Translations under genes and position numbers: made by a program | Source: Leptospira sp. 96542 | Lineage (GTDB): Bacteria > Spirochaetota > Leptospiria > Leptospirales > Leptospiraceae | Assembly (NCBI GenBank): GCA_029310945.1 | Contig: JARJFC010000014.1 | Span: forward strand, 30,375-94,374 | DNA length: 64,000 nt | Direction of reading: 5' to 3' | Shown: piece by piece, positions 38,063 to 45,452 of the stretch | How positions within the stretch are numbered: position 1 is the first letter of the stretch | How the letters are laid out: each line of letters starts with the position of its first letter | Notes under the pieces: model-generated | Seen by the model: only the letters and a program-made list of their open reading frames with translations | The model's database searches: none | Told to the model about the DNA's origin: nothing

Positions 38063-38453
38063 TTTCTGTCTCCACCATAAATCGTTCCAATAATTCCAAT
38101 GGAACGATTTCTAAAGCACGTTTATGGGTCGCTTCCAAATATACTTTCGGAGGCACTCCATTTCGATAAGCCTCAAGCCACCGCGAAGCACACAAACACC
38201 ACCGTTCCCCTGGTTTGACACCTGGGAAGTTGTATTCTGGCCTTGGGGTGAGAAGGTCGTTGCCAGATTTTTTTTGGGAAAGTAAAAATTCTTCCGTAGC
38301 CAAAACACAGATGGTATGGGAACCAAAATCTTCATCTGAAGTATTACAACACCCGTCTCTAAAAAAACCAGTCAGTGGTTGGAAAGAGCAGGGCAATAAT
38401 TTGGTACCCAGTACATTGAGAGGTTCGTCCATATCGACTCCTAATTCTGACAA
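38052..38453 (-). CDS. DUF2237 family protein
   Basis: 133 residues matching DUF2237 along its whole length: NVLGTKLLPCSFQPLTGFFR, DGCCNT, GSHTICVLATEEFL, GNDLLTPRPEYNFPGVKPGE, RWCLCASRWLEA, VYLEATHKRALE. The conserved Cys residues suggest a metal or redox role, but the family has no known function. It is convergent with the phospholipase-like gene, with an 11-bp overlap. Confidence 0.92.
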   Translation of the reverse strand: MSELGVDMDEPLNVLGTKLLPCSFQPLTGFFRDGCCNTSDEDFGSHTICVLATEEFLLSQKKSGNDLLTPRPEYNFPGVKPGERWCLCASRWLEAYRNGVPPKVYLEATHKRALEIVPLELLERFMVETEINE

Positions 38454-38504
38454 AACTAGAATAACAAAAGTGTATGGAAAGTGATTTGTGTTTTTGGTGA
38501 TGGG

Positions 38505-38531
38505 AAAAAAATGGGGGGCTTAACGCCCCCA
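38505..38531 (-). terminator. Rho-independent terminator of the M23 peptidase gene
   Basis: On the minus strand, TGGGGG and CCCCCA (38526-38531 and 38512-38517) form a G/C stem around GCTTAACG, followed by the T-run complementary to AAAAAAA at 38505-38511. It lies 71 bp after the M23 gene stop and before the DUF2237 gene. Confidence 0.85.
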
Positions 38532-38601
38532 CAGAGAACGACCCAAAGGTCTTAGAAAGCCCAAGGTCAAAATACTATACATACATTTACTTGTCAAATA
38601 C

Positions 38602-39837
38602 TTAGGAGAAAACTTCAAAAAAAACCGATTTTTTTTCCTCTCCGTTAACGAAGACTCGAACCTTCCATTTCCCAACCATATTTGCATTTTTACGCAATGG
38701 TAAATAACAACGTTCATATGCCGAATCAGGTTTACTCTGCCAACTCAATTGGATGGGTTGGGGTGAATCCACATCCAATTTTGAAAACTCGACAGAAATA
38801 TTGTGTTTTCCTGGTTTGATAAAATCAAGAAGGAGATTCACTGTTTCACCTTGTTTGAAATCATTCATCCCACAAGTGTTGCTATTAATCTCTTTTACTG
38901 TTTTGCATAAAAAAATGCCTTCGGAAAGGATGGGGCTATCTGGTAAAACTTCACCTGCTGTCGGATGCCAATACGTGTACATTTCTTTCAATGGTTCGCT
39001 CTCAGCATATTGGGTTTTGAATTGAGTGGGAATGGATATCGAATTGGAATTTTTATCGGCTCGATTGACTTCAAAATGTAAATGAGGACCTTCCGAATAA
39101 CCAGTATTACCCGAAAATCCGATCAATTGACCTGCATCCACAAAGTCCCCGACTTTCACAACAACACCTCCTTGTTTTAAATGCGCATAATTTCCAAAAG
39201 TACCATCATCATGTTGGATGATGATAAAGTTGGCTTTCGAAAATAGATGAGGTTTAAAACCACCTTCGTTGTATTTGGATTCTATTTCTCTAATATAACC
39301 TTTTCGAGCAGCATGTACGGGAGTTCCAATGGGCATATCAAAGTCCAGTGCATACATTATGGAATCTTTATGAGTGATTTTGCCATTATATCCTTGGACA
39401 ACTTTTACTTTCTGCCCCATTGCAAAGGGAAGTAAATACGTAACAGAATCGTCATGGATTGCATCCCAATCACCAGGGTGTACATTGAATGAAAAATTTC
39501 GGAAACTATCTTTCTTCGGATCTTGAACTTTTAATTTGAGTAAAGTTTTGACCTCAGCACCTCGGATCACAGTGTAAACAGGAAACGAAACGTCCGAAGA
39601 AAGATTTTTCAAAACAGCCCCCAAACGAATGGAATTGGCCGTATCAGGAACTTCACTCTTATTTTTGACTTTTAATTCGAGAGAATCACCATCCTCAATT
39701 TCTATCAAACAGATATAAGGATGACTGCATTCTTCCCTAACACCTCGCTCTGCCTTTAATTCAATAGAGTTAAAAAAAATAACTAAAATTATTGTAACAT
39801 ATGTTACACCAAAGAACTGGCCACAGAACCTAAACAT
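38602..39837 (-). CDS. Secreted M23-family (LytM) peptidase
   Basis: 411 residues with a signal peptide (GVTYVTIILVIFFNSIELKA). The middle holds an M23 metallopeptidase domain: HKDSIMYALDFDMPIGTPVH (zinc His and Asp), ARKGYIREIE, IIIQHDDGTFGNYAHLKQGG, VDAGQLIGFSGNTG and GPHLHFEVNRADKN. All zinc and catalytic residues (H-x(6-9)-D, H-x-H) are present, so an active peptidoglycan endopeptidase is expected. The C-terminal about 110 residues (DFKQGETVNLLLDFIKPGKH) form an extra beta-rich domain. A terminator follows. Confidence 0.92.
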   Translation of the reverse strand: MFRFCGQFFGVTYVTIILVIFFNSIELKAERGVREECSHPYICLIEIEDGDSLELKVKNKSEVPDTANSIRLGAVLKNLSSDVSFPVYTVIRGAEVKTLLKLKVQDPKKDSFRNFSFNVHPGDWDAIHDDSVTYLLPFAMGQKVKVVQGYNGKITHKDSIMYALDFDMPIGTPVHAARKGYIREIESKYNEGGFKPHLFSKANFIIIQHDDGTFGNYAHLKQGGVVVKVGDFVDAGQLIGFSGNTGYSEGPHLHFEVNRADKNSNSISIPTQFKTQYAESEPLKEMYTYWHPTAGEVLPDSPILSEGIFLCKTVKEINSNTCGMNDFKQGETVNLLLDFIKPGKHNISVEFSKLDVDSPQPIQLSWQSKPDSAYERCYLPLRKNANMVGKWKVRVFVNGEEKKSVFFEVFS

Positions 39838-39951
39838 ATAAAATTACCACAAACCTAACTCTATTAAACAAACAAATTCGAAAATCTTCAATCCATTTTC
39901 CCATGTAAAAACTTTGTTGTTTTTTTGTACGATCAATGGAAAATTCTGAAA

Positions 39952-40689
39952 ATGACAAATAAGTTGTATATCTTTCCCATATCTCATTTTTCGGAAAAAG
40001 CCAGATGGGCATTAGACCGTGCATCCTACCCATACAAATTAGAAATTTTGGTTCCAGGTTTGCACATTGAATTTTTAAAACCTCTCGTTCCCGAAACCCA
40101 TTTGCCAGTTTTACAAATGGAATCTTCGGCCATCCAGGGTTCTGGCGCGATTTTGGACTTGGTCGAAACCCAAGCTTTCGGAGGAAAAGCCACGGAAGAA
40201 GAAAAAATCATGGAGGAAAAAATTGACATTGAAATTGGCAAAAGTTTACAAACTATTTTGTATTCCTTCATTTTGGAATGCCCAGAAATTGTCGGAAAAT
40301 TATTTTTAACTGCCCCTGCAAACAAAGCCGACGTGGTTCCCCCACCTGATCGTTTTGAACTCATCGCACTGGCACTAAAACGTCGTTATAAAATCACACC
40401 CAAAAATGTAGATGCCGTTAAACAAACGTTTATTGCTTGTATTCGAGACCTCGAACAAATTTATAAAACAGAAAAATACTTTAACGGAAAACAATTCGGT
40501 CGAGTGGATTTAACTGTTGCGAGCCTACTCTGTTTTTTACTCGAAATACAAAACTCCCCTGTGTATCCTTGGATCCAATCTGTAGACTTTCCGGAGGATT
40601 TTAAAAATTGGAGGGAGTCACAAAACTTGGATTTCATAAAAGAAAAAGTGAACGATTTCTATAGCGAATTCCGAACCCAATCCAAATAA
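39952..40689 (+). CDS. Glutathione S-transferase-like protein
   Basis: 245 residues from ATG 39952; the open frame begins at TTG 39925 but GGAAA sits better for 39952, which gives MTNKLYIFPISHFSEKARWA. This is a GST thioredoxin-fold start with a Ser in the usual catalytic place, LPVLQMESSAIQGSGAILDL (glutathione-binding PVL and S), and a helical C-terminal domain with FNGKQFGRVDLTVASLLCF (the GST N-capping D-x-T). The substrate is unknown. Its 3' end overlaps the convergent cutA by 31 bp. Confidence 0.85.
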   Translation: MTNKLYIFPISHFSEKARWALDRASYPYKLEILVPGLHIEFLKPLVPETHLPVLQMESSAIQGSGAILDLVETQAFGGKATEEEKIMEEKIDIEIGKSLQTILYSFILECPEIVGKLFLTAPANKADVVPPPDRFELIALALKRRYKITPKNVDAVKQTFIACIRDLEQIYKTEKYFNGKQFGRVDLTVASLLCFLLEIQNSPVYPWIQSVDFPEDFKNWRESQNLDFIKEKVNDFYSEFRTQSK

Positions 40690-40988
40690 CCTGGTTCACC
40701 ACCAAAAATTGGCAAAATCAAAATACAAGGAGTTTCATACGAATGGAGCTCTTTTGTGCGGCTTTGTAATTTTTCGATTTTGTTCACATTTGTTTTATAG
40801 AATGCTAAGGTTTCGCTTACGTTTTGTAATTTCCCTTCCCAAAGATACACCGATGAAATTTTCGGCATTATATTGGCGCAGGCTGCCAAACCTTCTGATA
40901 CCAATTGGTTTGAAATTTTAACAGCTTCTTCTTCATTCGAAAAAGTAACGTACACAGAATAGAATTCGATGGAATTGGTTTGTATCAT
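40659..40988 (-). CDS. cutA: CutA divalent-cation tolerance protein
   Basis: 109 residues, full CutA length. Seen: YVTFSNEEEAVKISNQLVSE, GLAACANIMPKISSVYLWEG, the ETLAFYKT strand, and LHSYETPCILILPI with the GGEPGYLDWVRNSL end. CutA forms trimers and binds copper; its exact role is debated. The start ATG at 40988 is 48 bp from the divergent glycan-binding gene. Confidence 0.94.
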   Translation of the reverse strand: MIQTNSIEFYSVYVTFSNEEEAVKISNQLVSEGLAACANIMPKISSVYLWEGKLQNVSETLAFYKTNVNKIEKLQSRTKELHSYETPCILILPIFGGEPGYLDWVRNSL

Positions 40989-41036
40989 TTATTTCCTACT
41001 TGCAACCCAAACTAATTACATTTGAATGAGGAGATT

Positions 41037-41816
41037 ATGTTCAAATCTATCATTATTTCTATTATTTTACTAACACTTCCTTTATTCGCAGACAAACAAA
41101 ATCCACCATCACTTTCATCCTCAAGTCAACTTGCACCCAAATCCAAAAACTTCCTACCAGTGTTCGCTATGGACGGCAAACTCAAAACAAGTTGGGTAGA
41201 AGGAGCCGATGGAGATGGGATCGGTGAATCCTTACTCATCAAATACAAAAATCCGATTAGTTTCAAAACAATCTCATTGTACAATGGCTATGGGGATCCT
41301 AAACTCTGGTCATCTAACAACCGTATCAAAAAATTGAAAGTTTCTGACGAAACTGGGTTGGAAGAAATCGTCAGCCTGAAAGATAGTTTGTCCATGCAAC
41401 GCATTGACTTAAAAAAAGAATTTAAATCCAGAGAAGTCTCACTCACAATCCTTGAAGTTTACAAGGGTTCTAAATCTGAGAACACTGCCCTCGCGGAAGT
41501 GGCACTCCACTCAGACCAAGCAGGTTCCGTATTACTGCCAGCCAAAAACACTTGGGCCATTGGAAAGTGGAAAACAGAATCCAACATTGCCAAAATCAAC
41601 CTTCATAATGACGGAACTTGTGAGATGGGTTATGAAACTGCACGGATGCTCTGCACTTGGACAGACAAAGGTGACAAAGTCATTGTTAGTTTAGAAGCAA
41701 CCCTTCCCCTCACGAACACGGACATCTTGGAACTCAAACGTAAAAATAGCCCCGATGGGAATGTTATCGAAATCAATGGAAAATTTCTCTTTTTAGAAAA
41801 CAAAGACGAAGTATAA
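41037..41816 (+). CDS. Secreted NADase-type glycan-binding-domain protein
   Basis: 259 residues from ATG 41037, just behind GAGGAG; an upstream in-frame TTG 41022 is less likely. A signal peptide ends at LLTLPLFADKQ. The middle reads SSSSQLAPKSKNFLPVFAMD, GKLKTSWVEGADGDGIGESL, then ISLYNGYGDP and NNRIKKLKVSDE, the pattern of the discoidin-like domain often annotated as 'NADase-type glycan-binding' in Leptospira. The C-terminal part (GKWKTESNIAKINLHNDGTC) looks like a small lipocalin-like or strand-rich domain. It probably binds carbohydrate outside the cell. Convergent with the ATP-grasp gene. Confidence 0.78.
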   Translation: MFKSIIISIILLTLPLFADKQNPPSLSSSSQLAPKSKNFLPVFAMDGKLKTSWVEGADGDGIGESLLIKYKNPISFKTISLYNGYGDPKLWSSNNRIKKLKVSDETGLEEIVSLKDSLSMQRIDLKKEFKSREVSLTILEVYKGSKSENTALAEVALHSDQAGSVLLPAKNTWAIGKWKTESNIAKINLHNDGTCEMGYETARMLCTWTDKGDKVIVSLEATLPLTNTDILELKRKNSPDGNVIEINGKFLFLENKDEV

Positions 41817-41822
41817 CAAAGA

Positions 41823-42965
41823 TTAAATATTCCAGGTTTCCCAAATATTGGCAAGGAAGGTTTCTTCCTGGCTTTCTGTGGTTTCGTAATATAATACAGA
41901 ATTTTGGTAGGGTTTGTTTTTGAAATCTCTCACTGGTGTTAAAAAAATACACATGCCTTCGCCTGTTTCATTCAACCTTTGTATCCAATCCCATTCATTC
42001 GGGTTTCCCAATTTAGGAAATGGAAGAATGAAAATTCCCGAAACCTTTTCAAATGCCTTTCTTTTTTTACGAACCTCCCAAAGTATTCTACCTATCGAAT
42101 AACGAAAATTAAACTCAGACACTGGTTGTATTTCCAGTCCATTTCGTTTGAATACAAATCCGTCAATGGAACAAGGTCCTGTGTAACTCGGAATGAGTGG
42201 TTCGGTGTCTCTTGTTAAAGAATGGGTAAGTGGCAAAAATAAATCAGAATAAGGAATTTCTCCTGGTAAAATCCGAATTCCCCGGAACTGGCCCTCTGGA
42301 TCGATCATCATTACTGTAGAAGTAATGTATTGGAATTTAGAATCTTTTACATCCCAAAGGGTGGAAAAATCGAAAACCCTTGATTCACCAACCCATTCTT
42401 CCAATAAAACAGGAAAACCAAACAAACGTTTGGGGATTTGTGAAAGTTTCCATCCATCGTTTGCATTTTTAACAATAATTTGGTTTCGTCCAGCAAGCCC
42501 AAACTCCGATTTGATGACAGAAGGATAAAATCCAGATTCAAGTTCGGATGCCAAATGTTCTTCCGAAGAAACCACTTTACAATTCAAAGGAGAATGTTTG
42601 GAACGTAATTCCCACTGGAAAACTTTTGAATTGAGGAGGCGGGCTGCCTGATACAAATCTGCATCTTCTATAAGTTCATGATCTTCCAAACGGTGGAGGT
42701 TCCCCCATTCCACAAGTATACACTCTGTTAATGTGGCGGGAGTGAGGATGGGTGTGCCCAGTTCCAGACCAGACTCTTTCCAATGCCCAAATAATGTTTC
42801 GGAGGGCAATTCTTGTACGAGAACAAAATCTTCTGGGCGCGAAATTGGAAGAAACATCTGCTCCAAACAACGATTCCGCCGCAGAAGTGCGGAATCTAAT
42901 TTGGGTTCCGGTTGGGCTAGTTTGTACTCAAAGAGTGAATCTAAATAAAAAAGTTTTGGATCCAC
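41823..42965 (-). CDS. ATP-grasp-like protein joined to the DegT-family gene
   Basis: 380 residues. ATP-grasp marks are a lysine strand FYPSVIKSEFGLAGRNQIIV, LLEEWVGESRVFDF, GPCSIDGFVFKRNGLEIQPV and EFNFRYSIGR, where E-x-N-x-R is the metal-binding motif of the fold. ATP-grasp enzymes ligate carboxylates to amines or thiols through acyl-phosphates. The start codon is GTG immediately after the TAG stop of the DegT-family gene (TAGGTG), so they are coupled and probably act together. No specific family recognised; substrate unknown. The exact start is uncertain because no separate ribosome site is visible. Confidence 0.72.
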   Translation of the reverse strand: MDPKLFYLDSLFEYKLAQPEPKLDSALLRRNRCLEQMFLPISRPEDFVLVQELPSETLFGHWKESGLELGTPILTPATLTECILVEWGNLHRLEDHELIEDADLYQAARLLNSKVFQWELRSKHSPLNCKVVSSEEHLASELESGFYPSVIKSEFGLAGRNQIIVKNANDGWKLSQIPKRLFGFPVLLEEWVGESRVFDFSTLWDVKDSKFQYITSTVMMIDPEGQFRGIRILPGEIPYSDLFLPLTHSLTRDTEPLIPSYTGPCSIDGFVFKRNGLEIQPVSEFNFRYSIGRILWEVRKKRKAFEKVSGIFILPFPKLGNPNEWDWIQRLNETGEGMCIFLTPVRDFKNKPYQNSVLYYETTESQEETFLANIWETWNI

Positions 42966-44060
42966 CTAGTAGATTCGACGTATGGCCGTTGCTATCCTTT
43001 GTACATTATCTTTTGTTAGGTTCGGATAAATGGGAATACAATGACCTCTTTGGTAGAGTCGTTCCGCATTAGGATATTCTAAATGATTTTCTTCTAACAC
43101 ACGGTGTAATGGTTCTTCCGTTGTTTTTTGGATTCCGATATGGATTGATTTAAAATACCTTTGGATCTCATCCGAATTTTGGCTAGAAACCAAAATAGGA
43201 AATCGTTGGAATGTGTCTTCATTAGGATTTTGAAAGTATGTTTCCAAACGAGAATTTTGAACTGCTTGCATATAGGCCATAGCAATTTTTTTCTTTCGTT
43301 CGAGGATTACACCGAGTTTCGAAAGTTGTTCGATTCCAAGAGCAGCCTGGTAGTCTACCAAATTATAATCATACTTTGCTTCACCAAACGTCCGTTTACT
43401 TGAATGTCCAGCTTTCCATGATTTGATCGTATTTGCAATGTTCGAATCGTTCGTTACAATCATGGCACCATTTCCAGTGGTGATCATATTTTCCGCACTG
43501 AGCCCGCAGATCGCCACCTTAGTTTGTCTACCACAAGCGATGGTATCAGAATTGGCGCCGATGGCTTCCGTAAAATCTTCCACCACTTCCAATCCTTCTG
43601 TATTGTAATTTGCGATTGAAACAAGTGAACCGAAACTATGATCAAAAAATGCAAACCGTGCTTCTGATTCATTTTTTTTACGTAAAAACTCTTCTGGGTC
43701 AGGGTGGAATGAATTTCGTTTTAAATCCACAAGCACAGGTTTTGCTTGTACTAAAAAAATCGCATCGAGTGCTGCAATGGGTGCAAAACTGGAAAGTAAA
43801 ATCCGATCTCCAGGTTTAACACCGAGCGAAAGTAAGGCGAGGTGATACGCCGATGCCAATGAATTGGTGGATATAGAATATTTTGATTTAAAGGTGTGGC
43901 AAAATGATTTTTCAAAACGTGCCACAATCTCCCCACAAGCGAGGTGTTCCTCAACTAGACATTCCAAAACACCTTTCAAATCTTCCCTGGAAAGGGTAGG
44001 TTTAAAAAATTCGATTTCTTTTTCTTTTCGTAACGGTCTTTGTATTGTTTCCGCAGTCAT
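42966..44060 (-). CDS. DegT/DnrJ/EryC1-family protein lacking the PLP lysine
   Basis: 364 residues with the sugar-aminotransferase fold: FKPTLSREDLKGVLECL at the start, YSISTNSLASAYHLALLSLG, SSFAPIAALDAIFLVQAKPV, VVEDFTEAIGA and KYDYNLVDYQAALGIEQLSKL. In active aminotransferases the cofactor lysine sits just before an I/LTTGEGG segment. Here the line is LSAENMITTGNGAM, with Asn at the lysine position and Asn for the Glu of EGG. The read is unambiguous in the DNA (codon AAT). It may be a non-aminating PLP protein, a dehydratase-like relative, or a structural pseudoenzyme. It is coupled to the ATP-grasp gene and divergent from avtA. Confidence 0.85.
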   Translation of the reverse strand: MTAETIQRPLRKEKEIEFFKPTLSREDLKGVLECLVEEHLACGEIVARFEKSFCHTFKSKYSISTNSLASAYHLALLSLGVKPGDRILLSSFAPIAALDAIFLVQAKPVLVDLKRNSFHPDPEEFLRKKNESEARFAFFDHSFGSLVSIANYNTEGLEVVEDFTEAIGANSDTIACGRQTKVAICGLSAENMITTGNGAMIVTNDSNIANTIKSWKAGHSSKRTFGEAKYDYNLVDYQAALGIEQLSKLGVILERKKKIAMAYMQAVQNSRLETYFQNPNEDTFQRFPILVSSQNSDEIQRYFKSIHIGIQKTTEEPLHRVLEENHLEYPNAERLYQRGHCIPIYPNLTKDNVQRIATAIRRIY

Positions 44061-44201
44061 CCAACAGCTTTCCTTTATTATGTCTCTTAATTACAGGAAT
44101 TGGGATATTATGTCACTTCATTTTTGATTATGAGAACATAATTTTATCCCTGGGGCAAGAAAAATGGTTCTTCGGGGGGATTTCTCCGCAAATCTGGCGG
44201 G

Positions 44202-45452
44202 ATGGAACGATCAAAATGGGCTGCCCGATTGGACAAAAACCAAGGCATTCGTTTGTTAATGGATGACTTGGGAAGGGTAAGCGGGGATTCCCGGGCAACC
44301 CTCCTCGGTGGCGGTAACCCAGCACATATCCCTGCCGCTGAAGAGATTTTCCATGAAAGTTTTAAAAATTTGGAAAAAGACCTCTCTTCGTTACTGGGCG
44401 ATTACCAAGCTCCGATCGGAAACGACTCTGTCCGTGAGATCACAGCGGATTACCTTTCTCCCTACTTCCAAACCAAATTAAAAAAAGAAAATATAGCCTT
44501 TTTTAATGGAAGCCAAAATGCTTTTTTTTACCTATTGAATTTGTTTTCAGGCAAACAGGAAGATGGGAGTGTAAAAAAAATCCTTCTCCCTATCGTTCCC
44601 GAATACATTGGTTATGCGGATCAGGCCATCGAAGAAAACACCTTTGTTTCGAACTTACCAAAAGTAGTTTCGACAGGCAAAGATAGATTTCAATACCAAA
44701 TGGACAAATCCAATTTGTCTTTTGACAACGCGGGCTGCGTTTTGTTATCAAGGCCGACAAACCCAACGGGCAATGTTGTTTCATTGGGTGATTTGGACGA
44801 AATCCAGACTCGGGCAAACCAAAAAAAAATTCCTGTTCTCATTGATCTTGCTTATGGAAACCCTTTTCCCAATCTACTCGGAGAAGAAGATCCTGTAGGG
44901 TTTTGTGACGGTAGAGTTTTATCGCTCAGTTTTTCGAAAGTGGGGTTACCTGGTGTACGTTTGGGCATTGTGATTGCCGATGAAAAAACAATTTCGCTAT
45001 TATCAAATTTTGCTTCCGTGGGGAACTTGGCTCCAGGAAATTTGGGACTTTTTCTGGCCAAAATTTTCTTTGAAAACGATACTCTCCCCAAACTTTCACA
45101 AAACATCTTACGACCGTTTTACGAAAATAAAAAACAAATTTGTCTGGAAGTTTTCGAAAGGGAATTTGTGAAATGGGGTGTTGAGTACAGTATCCACGAA
45201 CCCATGGGGGGATTTTTTTTATGGATCCGATTCCCTCGTATGAATATCTCTAACGCAAAACTTTATCAACTTTGTAAGGATAAACGAGTGTTTTTCGTGT
45301 CGGGGCATTTTTTCTTTCCTGGCCTTTCGGAAGATTTTTCACATACCAAAGATTGCATACGTTTGACATATTGCCGTGAGGAAGAAGAATTAGCACGTGG
45401 AGCCAAAATCATTGCAGAAATGGTGGCGAGCCACCAGGCCAAACCAGAATGA
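44202..45452 (+). CDS. avtA: Valine-pyruvate aminotransferase
   Basis: 416 residues, closely following E. coli AvtA (417): GIRLLMDDLGR, LLGGGNPAHIP, NIAFFNGSQNAFFYLLNLFS, PIVPEYIGYADQAIEE, LLSRPTNPTGNVV, DLAYGNPFPNLL, SLSFSKVGLPGVRLGIVIAD with the PLP lysine at 246, then GGFFLWIRFP and GHFFFPGLSEDFSHTKDCIR. It makes alanine and 2-oxoisovalerate from valine and pyruvate, or the reverse. The start ATG 44202 is 141 bp from the divergent DegT-family gene. The stop overlaps the next gene by 4 bp (ATGA). Confidence 0.94.
   Translation: MERSKWAARLDKNQGIRLLMDDLGRVSGDSRATLLGGGNPAHIPAAEEIFHESFKNLEKDLSSLLGDYQAPIGNDSVREITADYLSPYFQTKLKKENIAFFNGSQNAFFYLLNLFSGKQEDGSVKKILLPIVPEYIGYADQAIEENTFVSNLPKVVSTGKDRFQYQMDKSNLSFDNAGCVLLSRPTNPTGNVVSLGDLDEIQTRANQKKIPVLIDLAYGNPFPNLLGEEDPVGFCDGRVLSLSFSKVGLPGVRLGIVIADEKTISLLSNFASVGNLAPGNLGLFLAKIFFENDTLPKLSQNILRPFYENKKQICLEVFEREFVKWGVEYSIHEPMGGFFLWIRFPRMNISNAKLYQLCKDKRVFFVSGHFFFPGLSEDFSHTKDCIRLTYCREEEELARGAKIIAEMVASHQAKPE

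Noticed and set aside
42966..44060. DegT-family gene as a decayed pseudogene
   Set aside because: The reading frame is full length, the rest of the fold is conserved, and it is coupled to a downstream gene; only the cofactor lysine is missing.
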